A stretch of DNA of 64,000 nucleotides from Mongoliibacter ruber (lineage in GTDB: Bacteria > Bacteroidota > Bacteroidia > Cytophagales > Cyclobacteriaceae), in contig NZ_PVTR01000006.1 of assembly GCF_003003005.1 (NCBI RefSeq), positions 220,746 through 284,745 on the forward strand, read 5' to 3'. Position 1 is the first letter of the stretch. Every line of letters starts with the position of its first letter. Positions 18,127-26,460 of the stretch are shown piece after piece. Position numbers and translations under genes: made by a program. The notes beneath the pieces are model-generated. The model made no database searches. It was not told the DNA's origin and saw only the letters and a program-made list of their open reading frames with translations.

Positions 18127-19527
18127 TCAATTTTTCTGAAATACTTTGCTGATCAATAAATATAAAACACCACAGGCAAGCCATGCCGGAAGGGTAAAAA
18201 AGGACAAAAACACCCCATAGTACCAAGCCAATCCAAAGAAGACTGCCATCGGAATCAACCAAGCCAACAATACGGCCCAATTGAATTGAACCTTAAATAA
18301 AGCTGCATAATTTTTTTTCAACCCAAATTTTTCTGCCAAATAGTGCTCAAAGAAAATCACTGCACCGACCGGTGCCAATATAAAACCATACACTGCTACA
18401 AAATCAAGTAATTTCATGGCAAAGGCGGGAAATAAGCCTGCTATGGTTGCAATCCCACCAGTAACCAAAGTTACCTTGACTGTTGAGCTTTTAGGAAAAA
18501 TGGCCTGAAAAGCCAACCCAGCCCGGTAAATGGTTGGGTTGGCTGTAGTCCATCCTGCCACTAAAACACAGAGCAAACCTGCCACACCTACCACTTCATA
18601 AGCCAAGGGACCGGGGGCAACTGGAGGAACTCCTCCACTTGCAATAATGGCCGCAGCCTCTGGGCTCTTTAAGTAAAGTGCAAACATCAAACACGCCGAA
18701 ATCCAAGCCATAAAATGACCTACATACATACCTGCTGCTGTCGTCCATCCTACTGAATTTTTATCTGCATAACGCAAAACGGAAAGGTCAGACATCCCCA
18801 AATGCATGGCAGCATTACAAAACCAGGCAAAAAAAAGGACATGCCAGAAAGTGAATTTGATCTGCCCTGGAAAAGGCTCTGAACCTTCCCCCCATACAGC
18901 CCAAAGACTACTCCAAGAATCTACTCCCAACCGACTGGCTGCTACAATTCCCGCTATGAGAAAAACCGCAATCATAAATGGAGCAGCCCAATTGGAAAAT
19001 TTCGCCACCGTATCATACCCTCTGGCGGCGACTACCGAGATTACTGCACCTACTCCCAACACTACCAGGACCCAGGACATACTTGTTGGAATCGTATCGG
19101 TCAAAGCGGGCATGGGCATATCAAAGGGAATCCCCACCGCTGTGGCAGATACGGTAATCATGGCTCCAGCCAAAAAACAGAATAGCAGTCCATTGGCCAG
19201 GTTGTAACCTGTCACCAGTTTCTTACCTGCGATTTTTTCCAATTTATAATATAGCGTCAACCGCTCGGCTGTTGCAATAGGCGTGGTCACATACCTCCAA
19301 GTCAGTACAGCCAAAAAATTCCCCAAAAGCAATCCAACAATCAGGTCAAAAGCAGAAACTCCCGCTGTCAGAAACAAGGGGCCAATTACAAACTCTGTCC
19401 CCGCTGCATGCTCCCCCGCATACATGCCAAGAAATCTTTTCCAGCTTTTATGATGACTGGAAGGGACAGGTTGGCGTTCAAATTCACCGGAAGTATTTGA
19501 TACCTCCTGCATAATGGCTTTTTCCAT
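18127..19527 (-). CDS. NCS1-type purine/cytosine permease family transporter
   Basis: 467 residues from the ATG at 19527; longer upstream starts would overlap the next gene and add an unlikely leader. About 12 membrane helices. GMYAGEHAAGTEFVIGPLFLTAGV and VVAARGYDTVAKFSNWAAPFM fit the cytosine/purine/hydantoin (NCS1) symporter family, which imports nucleobases and related small ring compounds with H+ or Na+. Next to a sugar-porter gene on the same strand, 142 bp away. The substrate cannot be read from the sequence; the local context points to nucleobase- or sugar-derived compounds. Confidence 0.8.
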   Translation of the reverse strand: MEKAIMQEVSNTSGEFERQPVPSSHHKSWKRFLGMYAGEHAAGTEFVIGPLFLTAGVSAFDLIVGLLLGNFLAVLTWRYVTTPIATAERLTLYYKLEKIAGKKLVTGYNLANGLLFCFLAGAMITVSATAVGIPFDMPMPALTDTIPTSMSWVLVVLGVGAVISVVAARGYDTVAKFSNWAAPFMIAVFLIAGIVAASRLGVDSWSSLWAVWGEGSEPFPGQIKFTFWHVLFFAWFCNAAMHLGMSDLSVLRYADKNSVGWTTAAGMYVGHFMAWISACLMFALYLKSPEAAAIIASGGVPPVAPGPLAYEVVGVAGLLCVLVAGWTTANPTIYRAGLAFQAIFPKSSTVKVTLVTGGIATIAGLFPAFAMKLLDFVAVYGFILAPVGAVIFFEHYLAEKFGLKKNYAALFKVQFNWAVLLAWLIPMAVFFGLAWYYGVFLSFFTLPAWLACGVLYLLISKVFQKN

Positions 19528-19669
19528 AGGTTGAATTGGGATTGAGTTGAAAAATACAAAAAATCCTTTTGGAAAGGTATCCTGTGTTATCCTGTAAACA
19601 GCAAATGAAACAATAGAGAAATCCCTGTTAAATCTGCAACACTCCGTAAAAACCAACACAGATTTATCT

Positions 19670-21076
19670 TCATTTACGAATAAACTGCTTTTCAATCGCT
19701 TCAAGCGTTTTACCTTTGGTTTCTGGCAAGACCATTTTCAAAACAACAAACCCAAGCAAGCAAATTAAACCATATAGCCAAAAATTATTGGCCCATCCCA
19801 AGCTTTCCTTGATGGTTGGAAAACTGAAGATCAAGGTGAAATTACCTACCCAATGTGCTAAAGCTGCAATAGACATTGCCGCTCCTCTCACTCTTGCCGG
19901 AAAAATTTCTGACAGCACCACCCAAAGCAAAGGAGCCAGGGTGAAAGAATAAAACATCACATTGGCCAATACTAAAAACACCACCACAAAACCCCCTATC
20001 TCATGATAAAAGGTCAGCCCAATCAATAGGTACAAAAAAGCCATGGAAGATGTCCCTATCAATAATAACTTCTTTCTTCCAAATTTATCAACGGTAAAAA
20101 TGGTAATGAATACTGAGAGCACCATGACAGAACCTACGACCACAATATTTAACATCATTTGCTTAAGGCTATAACCCGCAGCCTGAAAAATATCAGCCGC
20201 ATAGTAAATGACCACATTTACCCCGCTCCATTGTTGTAGAAAGGAAAGAAACACGCCAATACCGATGATTTTCAGGATGTTTTTATGGAACAAGTCCTTA
20301 AAATTTACCCGTGAAAGTTTTTCCTTTGAAAGGGTGGTATTTATTTCAGAAATTGATAATTCTGCATAAAACTCTCCACCTATCTTGGTCAATACTTTTT
20401 TGGCTTTTTGGACTTCTTTGTTCTTTACCAACCACCTGGCACTTTCAGGTACAAAAAACATCAGGACAAAAAAGAAGAAGGCTGGAATAAACTCTGCTGC
20501 AAACATCCACCTCCAAGCATAATTGCCAGCCCAACTTGACGCTATCTGATCAAATGTAGCACTATCCGGTAGCTCTTTATCAATCAAAGAAATCTGCCAG
20601 TTGATCACTTGGGCCAATAAAACCCCAATCATCACCAACAACTGGTTGAAAGTAACCAGCATGCCTCTCTTTTCCGGAGGGGCAATCTCAGCTATGTAAA
20701 GCGGGGAAAGGTTGAGTGCTATACCCATTGCCACACCTCCCATTATCCTATGAAAATTAAACCACCAAAAACTGTCTGACCATGCCGTGCCAAGCGCAGA
20801 GATAGAAAAAAGTAAACCGGAAAAAATCAAAAGTTTTTTCCTACCTAACTTGTCGCTAAGCCAAATGCATAATGTTGCACCTATCATGCAGCCAATTAAG
20901 GCAGAACTTGTTCCCCAACCCTGTTGGCTAGGAAGCGTGATGTTAAAATAGGGCTCATAGAAAGGCTTAGCACCTCCGATGACTACCCAATCATACCCGA
21001 ATAGAAACCCACCCAGGGCAGCGGTCAAACTAATTAACCAAATGTATCTTTGATTGTACTTGATGTCGGTGCCCAC
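19670..21076 (-). CDS. Sugar porter family MFS transporter
   Basis: 468 residues, 12 helices. Sugar-porter signatures are complete: GGFLFGYDWVVIGGA (helix 1), DKLGRKKLL (loop 2-3), PESARWLVK (after helix 6), DKFGRKKLLL (loop 8-9) and PETKGKTLEAIE at the C-terminus. It resembles the H+-coupled xylose/galactose group. It is divergently transcribed from the ThuA-like gene, sharing a 171-bp AT-rich gap. Likely imports a monosaccharide for the catabolic genes around it. Confidence 0.9.
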   Translation of the reverse strand: MGTDIKYNQRYIWLISLTAALGGFLFGYDWVVIGGAKPFYEPYFNITLPSQQGWGTSSALIGCMIGATLCIWLSDKLGRKKLLIFSGLLFSISALGTAWSDSFWWFNFHRIMGGVAMGIALNLSPLYIAEIAPPEKRGMLVTFNQLLVMIGVLLAQVINWQISLIDKELPDSATFDQIASSWAGNYAWRWMFAAEFIPAFFFFVLMFFVPESARWLVKNKEVQKAKKVLTKIGGEFYAELSISEINTTLSKEKLSRVNFKDLFHKNILKIIGIGVFLSFLQQWSGVNVVIYYAADIFQAAGYSLKQMMLNIVVVGSVMVLSVFITIFTVDKFGRKKLLLIGTSSMAFLYLLIGLTFYHEIGGFVVVFLVLANVMFYSFTLAPLLWVVLSEIFPARVRGAAMSIAALAHWVGNFTLIFSFPTIKESLGWANNFWLYGLICLLGFVVLKMVLPETKGKTLEAIEKQFIRK

Positions 21077-21247
21077 AAATCAGAAGTCTAAGCTTAAATT
21101 ACGTTTTGAGGAATTAATAATTTGGCAGTTTGAAATTAAAGTAATGGTTTTAGAAATTTTTAAGGAAATTATTGGTACAAAATATTTTTATTATCTAGCT
21201 TTTAAAAATAATTGGAAAAATATTATTTACAACAGCCTTTTTAAAAT

Positions 21248-22309
21248 ATGAAGGACATTCCCACCCATCAACCAAAATATTTACAGAAACTCATTTTTCT
21301 CCTGGTCAAACCCTTACTCAGTTTATCCCTTTTTGCTTTGATTGGGTTCAATTGCATTGCACAGGAAGGAGTGACGTGGTTACGATTTGTAGGCTTATCA
21401 GGTCCAGGAAAAGATAAACATATTGTCTTGATCAGCGGTGATGATGAATACCGTTCAGAGGAAGGCATGCCCATGCTTGCCAAACTACTTTCCCAACATT
21501 ATGGATTTACCTGCACTGTCCTATTTCCTATAGATCCTGAAACAGGCCATATTATCCCCTCCTATCAGAATAACATTCCTGGTTTGGAAAATCTTGAAAC
21601 TGCTGATTTAATGATTTTGCTTACCAGATTTAGAGAATTGCCAGATGAGCAAACCCGATTTTTCCACAATTACCTTATGGCAGGAAAGCCCATTATAGGT
21701 TTGCGAACTGCTACTCATGCCTTTCATTATGAAAAAAACAAAAACAGCCCTTACGCAAAATATCATTGGATGGGTAAAGAAGCAGGTTGGGAAGGTGGTT
21801 TCGGACAGAAAATTCTTGGAGAAACATGGGTCGCCCATCATGGTGACCATGGTACAGAAGGGGCCAGAGCGCTGATAGATGGACTTTCCCAACAAGAAAA
21901 GCATCCCATCCTGAGAGGAATTAAAGATATCTGGGTAGCCTCTGACGTTTATACGGTAAAGAATCTTCCTAAAGAAGCAGAGGTGTTGATTTATGGTGTA
22001 CCTACTTCGGGAATGACACCAGAATCTCCTATTAACTGGGAGAAGTCTATCATGCCTATGGCCTGGACCAAAGATTACCAGATTGACGGCGGTAAAAAGG
22101 GAAGAGTTTTCACCACTACAATGGGAGCTTCGGTAGACCTGATCAATGCTGATTTGAGAAAACTTATCGTAAATGCTGTTTTCTGGGGACTGGATATGCC
22201 AGAGAAAATTACAGAGGATATGAATGTATCGATAGTAGGCAAATATGAACCGTCTATGTTCGGTTTCGGAACTTTCCGTGAAGGAATGAAAGTGGAAGAT
22301 TTTAAGTGA
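21248..22309 (+). CDS. ThuA-like domain protein, exported
   Basis: 353 residues. A hydrophobic N-terminal segment (about 15-37, ending NCIAQ) serves as signal. The ThuA/class I amidotransferase-like fold starts at about residue 57 (KHIVLISGDDEYRSEEGMPMLAKLL), with GKPIIGLRTATHAF at the position of the usual nucleophile elbow; the residue there is Thr/Ala rather than Cys. ThuA-like proteins occur with sugar-oxidation and 3-keto-sugar gene sets, their exact activity in Bacteroidota being unclear. Divergent from the sugar porter, and followed by a TIM-barrel gene beyond a repeat-rich gap. Confidence 0.82.
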   Translation: MKDIPTHQPKYLQKLIFLLVKPLLSLSLFALIGFNCIAQEGVTWLRFVGLSGPGKDKHIVLISGDDEYRSEEGMPMLAKLLSQHYGFTCTVLFPIDPETGHIIPSYQNNIPGLENLETADLMILLTRFRELPDEQTRFFHNYLMAGKPIIGLRTATHAFHYEKNKNSPYAKYHWMGKEAGWEGGFGQKILGETWVAHHGDHGTEGARALIDGLSQQEKHPILRGIKDIWVASDVYTVKNLPKEAEVLIYGVPTSGMTPESPINWEKSIMPMAWTKDYQIDGGKKGRVFTTTMGASVDLINADLRKLIVNAVFWGLDMPEKITEDMNVSIVGKYEPSMFGFGTFREGMKVEDFK

Positions 22310-22319
22310 TTTAAAGGAG

Positions 22320-22680
22320 AACTGCGTCATGCTGATCCCGATTCGGGGAAAGCCAATAAATGATAGATTTTAACAGAAATAGAACCCCAAGAGATCCCTC
22401 TTGCCTCGGGATGGCAAGAACTCGAAATGAAGAATATACTCATCATGCTTCTCCCGATAGCCATTGGGAGAAGCATCTCTAAAGGTGCAGGAAATGATAG
22501 ATCTATCCATAAATGGTTCCACTTGAAATCCTTCGTGTCTACCAATGACGGGTTTGTAGGGTAAGTCACACTGAGTGAAGCGAAGAGTCTCCGTCCTTTG
22601 ACAGTAGGAGATCCTTCACTACGTTCAGGATGACGTTCACCAACTGTCATTCCCTTTCTGTAAATGGCTAATTTTAATTA
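22320..22680. repeat. Cluster of GTCATTC-type intergenic repeats
   Basis: This gap contains multiple repeat pieces: GTCATGCTGATCCCGATTCGG (near 22327), CACTGAGTGAAGCGAAGAGTC (near 22568), AGGATGACG (near 22627) and an ACTGTCATTCCCTTTCTGTAAATG block (22643-22665). Related pieces recur at 24541-24640 and 44985-45145. No coding potential. Confidence 0.75.
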
Positions 22681-22742
22681 CTCCAGATGACAAAAACTAA
22701 GGGTATCGGAATATATAAAAAATTAACAAACCAAAAACAACA

Positions 22743-23594
22743 ATGAACAAAATCGGATTCAATGTCTTGGCTTGGTCGGCAAGCATGTCAGAGGACCTCA
22801 AACCAATCTTGGACAGACTGAAAAAGATCGGCTATGATGGGGCTGAATTTTTTGTCGGCTCAGATGATGTAGCAGCTTATAAGCGCATCGGAAAGCATTG
22901 CGAAAATATCGGACTGGAAGTCACTACTGTATGCGTGCTTAGCCCTGAGGAAAACCTGGTCAGTCCCGAACTTGACATTCGCCAAAAAGGCCTAGAAAAA
23001 ATCAAATGGATTATAGACCGTTCCCACGACCTTGGGTCGCAGGTTTTGTGTGGTCCTTTTCATTCGGCATTTGCCACTTTTTCAAAGGCTGCCCCACAGG
23101 ATATTGAATATGCCCGAAGTGCAGAAATCCTCCACCAAGCAGGTGATTATGCTAAAGAGGCTGGTATCTTATTGACTCCAGAAGCCCTCAACCGGTTTGA
23201 ATGCTACCTTTGCAATACCATGGAACAACTTTCCCATTTGTTGAAAAACACTAATCATCCCAATGTGAAGGCCATGTTTGATACCCACCATGCGAATATG
23301 GAGGAAAAGAAAATGGGAGATGCCATACGCAAGATAGCACCCTACCTTTCCCACTTTCATATCAGTGAAAATGATAGAGGGACACCCGGATCAGGGCATA
23401 TTCCTTGGGACGAAACTTTTGCCGCTCTGGCTGCCATCAAGTACAAAGGCTGGTTGACCATTGAGGGTTTTACCCGTAACGATCCGGATTTCGCCAATTC
23501 TATAGGGGTCTGGAGACAGTTTTCAGAACCATGGGAGATGGCAGAAAATGGATATAAGTTTATAAAGGAAATGGGAGAAAAGCATGGGCTTTAA
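22743..23594 (+). CDS. TIM-barrel sugar epimerase (tagatose/psicose 3-epimerase-like)
   Basis: 283 residues, cytoplasmic. Xylose-isomerase-like TIM barrel close to the D-tagatose 3-epimerase branch. Metal and substrate residues are in the expected places: LLTPEALNRFEC (metal Glu), MFDTHHANMEE (metal Asp and His), LSHFHISENDRGTPGSG (His, Arg) and WLTIEGF (final metal Glu). Predicted to epimerise a ketohexose at C3. Preceded by the repeat-rich gap; converges on the broken hydrolase gene. Confidence 0.85.
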   Translation: MNKIGFNVLAWSASMSEDLKPILDRLKKIGYDGAEFFVGSDDVAAYKRIGKHCENIGLEVTTVCVLSPEENLVSPELDIRQKGLEKIKWIIDRSHDLGSQVLCGPFHSAFATFSKAAPQDIEYARSAEILHQAGDYAKEAGILLTPEALNRFECYLCNTMEQLSHLLKNTNHPNVKAMFDTHHANMEEKKMGDAIRKIAPYLSHFHISENDRGTPGSGHIPWDETFAALAAIKYKGWLTIEGFTRNDPDFANSIGVWRQFSEPWEMAENGYKFIKEMGEKHGL

Positions 23595-23607
23595 ATTCAA
23601 AACATGA

Positions 23608-24409
23608 TCAACCCTGACTTTCCAACCAATCCCTCACTCTCTCATTAAAATCCTCCAGGTTTTCCCAATGAAAAGCATGACCGCTTTCCGGGTAGATATG
23701 TAATTTGGAATTGGTGATGGCTGCGGCAACTTCCTTGGTCATCCACAGAGGTGTAAAGACATCTTCCTCTCCACCTAAAACAAAAGTCGGACAAGTAATT
23801 TCATTTAACTCCTCAAGCACAGAATGTCCCATACAAGCTTCTGCTTGAGCTTCCAGACCGATCAATGGCTGGGGATTGGGATCCAAGGCTGCATTTTTAC
23901 GGTCTTCTAGCAGACCGGCATGAATATCCTTATTATCCCAAGAGCGTTTGGAAAAAATCAACAATTGAATGTAAAGGCTGAATTCCTCAGGTTTCAGCCT
24001 TGCATACTTTCATGTGTTGAAAAATAGCTTTAGCCGTATTGTCACATCGAGCCCAAGGACACATCAGCACCAACGCTTTAATCCTGCTTGAAAAATGAAT
24101 TGCCAACTGTTGGGCGATGATACTACCCATTGAGACGCCCACCACCTTTACAACCCCCAAACCAAGGTGATCCAAAACCTCTATGCAATCCTGTGCCATC
24201 TGAAGAGAAGTATAGGGCCCAGCAGGTTTATCGGATTTCCCAACTCCCCTGTTGTCTACCAAAATACAGCGAAAGGATTTTGCCCAATGGTCTACATGCT
24301 TCTCCCAAACTGATCCCGGTGCAGTGATTCCCATAATCAAGAGCAAAGGTTCTCCTGAGCCTCTTTCTTCAAAGTAGATGTTGATTCCGTTGGTGTTTAT
24401 TGTTGGCAT
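23608..24409 (-). pseudogene. Alpha/beta hydrolase broken by a one-base frameshift
   Basis: Two adjacent frames make up one hydrolase. The N-terminal part (24409-23987) has RGSGEPLLLIMG, DNRGVGKS and the nucleophile elbow GVSMGS. The C-terminal part (to 23608) has the acid GGEEDVFTP and the catalytic His ESGHAFHW. The first frame stops at TGA (23987-23989). Skipping one base in the AAA run at about 23992-23994 (read on the minus strand) gives a continuous AEPEEFSLYIQLLIFSKRSW join, as expected of the family. Either a real inactivation, a base-call error in a short homopolymer, or less likely a programmed shift. Confidence 0.8.
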
Positions 24410-24540
24410 GTTTTTGTATATTTTTATCTAATTCAAATAATGCGTCTGAGAACTAAAGACTTCGATATTCGAAATTCATCATTCCTTATTCGAAATTAAG
24501 AGATGAGTACTACTAATAACATTTAAATCTATAATAACTT

Positions 24541-24640
24541 TGCCTTGTCACTTCGATCCCGATGGGAGAGAGGTCTGTAGCCCACCTTCATGTCATTCCC
24601 CTTTTGTAAATGCCAATTTTCTCCACTTAGAATGACGGCA
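24541..24640. repeat. GTCATTC-type intergenic repeat
   Basis: TTGTCACTTCGATCCCGATGG, TGTCATTCCCCTTTTGTAAATG and AGAATGACGG pieces, the same family as at 22320-22680 and 44985-45145. Confidence 0.7.
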
Positions 24641-24825
24641 AACCAAGTTTTGTCCCTCAAAAACATCAATCATCTCACATTTCTCCATATAATATCTCTC
24701 CTATACTCTGGGCAGTCTTTGATTCTTGATTTTTACACCTAGTCAGATGTCTCCTGACGTCGACATGACAAGGAGAAGTCTCTTTCATTCTTTTAACTTT
24801 TCTGAATACAAACAGCTTTATAGGT

Positions 24826-24950
24826 GTTGGTTCTTTTTTCTTGGCTCTTGGTTCTTTTTTCTTGGCTCTTGGTTCTTGGTTCTTGGTTCTTGTCTCTCCC
24901 TTTTTGCCTCTTGTTTCTAGGTTCTTGGCTCTTGGCTCTCGCCTCTCGCT
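24826..24950. repeat. Low-complexity CTTGG/CTCTTGG repeat tract
   Basis: Degenerate tandem units such as TTCTTGGCTCTTGG, then TTGGTTCTTGG, fading into CTCTCGCCTCTCGC. A strand-biased pyrimidine/G tract that abuts the stop codon of the next gene. An open frame across it (24726-24920) is only repeat translation. Elsewhere in this 540-bp gap I see only the GTCATTC repeat. Confidence 0.8.
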
Positions 24951-24951
24951 T

Positions 24952-25776
24952 CTAAACCAGCCCCGGCACCAAAACCTTATTCACCCACTTCCCATCATGT
25001 AGCGTAACAAAATCCGGGTCTTCAAGTGCTTCCTGACCTTCATCCTCGCAGATAATCCAGCCTCCAAACCCAATATCTTTGAGCCATTGGGTAATTCCGA
25101 GTAAATCCACTTTTCCATTTCCCATCAGCGTAAACTCAGGATTTCCGTCCCAGTCTTTGTAATGCACATGGTTGATAATAGACTGGTATTCCTTCATTTT
25201 GGCAAGAGGATCCATGCCTCCGTTGATGATATGACCCACATCAGGACACCAACCGGTAACGGAAAGATCTAAACTTTCCAGAATCACTTTATAATCTTCC
25301 TCTGTTCTGGTAATGGAGGTATGTGGGGAATTGGGATGGAAACTACTTTCGACTCCTTTTTCCTTTGCCCTGCGGGAAACAGTGTTCACTATATCCGTCA
25401 GGCTTTTTCTCCTTTGAACCAAGTCATGACGACCCGTTGGAATCTGAACAGTACACAGCACTGAACCCGGAAATCTCTTGAGCAAATCAATGGCATTGTC
25501 AGCTACTTTCCGCTCTTCTTCTGTCTCATCTTTCCCATTCCAGTCCAAAGCCAGTGCAACAGCAGCCAATTCAATCCCTTGTTCTTTAAGTTTTTCCTCC
25601 AACAAAACCGGATCAGAAAGTTTGCCCATCCATGAAAAAATAGGCTGAATTCCTGTAAAACCTGCTTTGGAAATGATCTCGATCATATGCCCCAATTGAT
25701 CCTTATAGGTCTCTCCGTTGTTGTTCATATACCAAGTATAAACTTCAGCGCCGAATTTGAATGGAAGGTTTTTCAT
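24952..25776 (-). CDS. Sugar phosphate isomerase/epimerase, TIM barrel (IolE-like)
   Basis: 274 residues from the ATG at 25776 (MKNLPFKFGAEVYTW); a longer frame adds 36 unlikely residues that cross an intergenic hairpin. AP-endonuclease-family-2/xylose-isomerase-like barrel: KAGFTGIQPIFSW, SSFHPNSPHTSI (metal), TGWCPDVGHIINGGMDP (metal Asp, His), NHVHYKDWDGN and GGWIICEDEGQ (metal Glu). Resembles inosose dehydratase and related enzymes acting on keto-inositols or keto-sugars. No signal peptide, so cytoplasmic. Confidence 0.8.
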   Translation of the reverse strand: MKNLPFKFGAEVYTWYMNNNGETYKDQLGHMIEIISKAGFTGIQPIFSWMGKLSDPVLLEEKLKEQGIELAAVALALDWNGKDETEEERKVADNAIDLLKRFPGSVLCTVQIPTGRHDLVQRRKSLTDIVNTVSRRAKEKGVESSFHPNSPHTSITRTEEDYKVILESLDLSVTGWCPDVGHIINGGMDPLAKMKEYQSIINHVHYKDWDGNPEFTLMGNGKVDLLGITQWLKDIGFGGWIICEDEGQEALEDPDFVTLHDGKWVNKVLVPGLV

Positions 25777-25880
25777 TTTATGTTTTAAGTTTTTTGCAAT
25801 TATTTTTTTACCAAGGTTGGCAATAGTCTTTGCACACTTGGATTGATAGTCAAGACCCTTTTTAATGGTGGGAGAGTCGC

Positions 25881-25906
25881 CCATGTTCGTGTCTTCACGA
25901 ACATGG
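25881..25906. repeat. Perfect hairpin between two minus-strand genes
   Basis: CCATGTTCGTG and CACGAACATGG, an 11-bp perfect stem with a TCTT loop. No T run, so it is more likely a mobile palindromic repeat or RNA-processing hairpin than a terminator. Confidence 0.75.
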
Positions 25907-25928
25907 ATTTACAGTAAGAACAGGTTTT

Positions 25929-26378
25929 TCATTTCAACTCCTCATCCGGAACAGCCATGGTATGATTGGCCAAGAGCACATACTTCCCTTTCACTTTGGA
26001 ATATGTTCGCATAAAATGATACGTCACCGGACTTGGTCCTCTGTCCACTACCGTAAATCCACTTACAACTCCTGTTTTTCCCAAAATCACTACAGTTTGG
26101 TCACGGGAAACTCTGCCCTTGGTATTATCAGTCTCTCCATCCTGAATCCGCTTTGCCCTGGCTATCACAGCCTCCTTTCCGTCAATCAGACTGGCATGGT
26201 TGTGAACCCATATAAAATCCTCAGCCAACAGATTCTCCAAAAACCCCATATTTGACTCCAAAAGTGCTTTTTCCCAGTCAAGATCCAATTCTAAAAGTTT
26301 CTGATGGTCAGGTGTCTGTGCTACAGATATGAATGTCAGTAAGCAAAGTATAAAAGAGGTTACGATTGATTTTTTCAT
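25929..26378 (-). CDS. Exported NTF2-like (DUF4440) protein
   Basis: 149 residues with a signal peptide ending ISVAQ. The mature part fits the SnoaL/DUF4440 cone fold: LLELDLDWEKALLESNMGFLENLLAEDFIWVH, then DGKEAVIARAKRI, VVILGKTGVVSGFTVV and TYHFMRTYSKVKGKYVLLANHTM. Such proteins bind small molecules or act as simple isomerases or hydrolases; no catalytic set is identifiable. Downstream of the cytochrome/SGNH gene on the same strand (82 bp gap), so it may belong to that unit. Confidence 0.78.
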   Translation of the reverse strand: MKKSIVTSFILCLLTFISVAQTPDHQKLLELDLDWEKALLESNMGFLENLLAEDFIWVHNHASLIDGKEAVIARAKRIQDGETDNTKGRVSRDQTVVILGKTGVVSGFTVVDRGPSPVTYHFMRTYSKVKGKYVLLANHTMAVPDEELK

Positions 26379-26403
26379 GGTTTTTCCCTCATTTAATTAT
26401 GTA

Positions 26404-26458
26404 TATCCTTATATCGCCGAAGGCATATATCTATTTTATATCGCAAAGCATATATCAT
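26404..26458. repeat. Palindromic short repeats (GCC..GGC in ATAT context)
   Basis: ATATCGCCGAAGGCATATAT followed by ATATCGCAAAGCATATAT. The same unit recurs, inverted, at 58572-58593 (ATATGCTTTCGGCGATATAA). Confidence 0.7.
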
Positions 26459-26460
26459 TA

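Noticed and set aside
21054-21251. 65-residue plus-strand open frame
   Set aside because: It lies in the divergent promoter gap, overlaps the MFS gene start and has AT-driven composition.
24726-24920. 64-residue open frame
   Set aside because: Translation of a CTTGG low-complexity tract.
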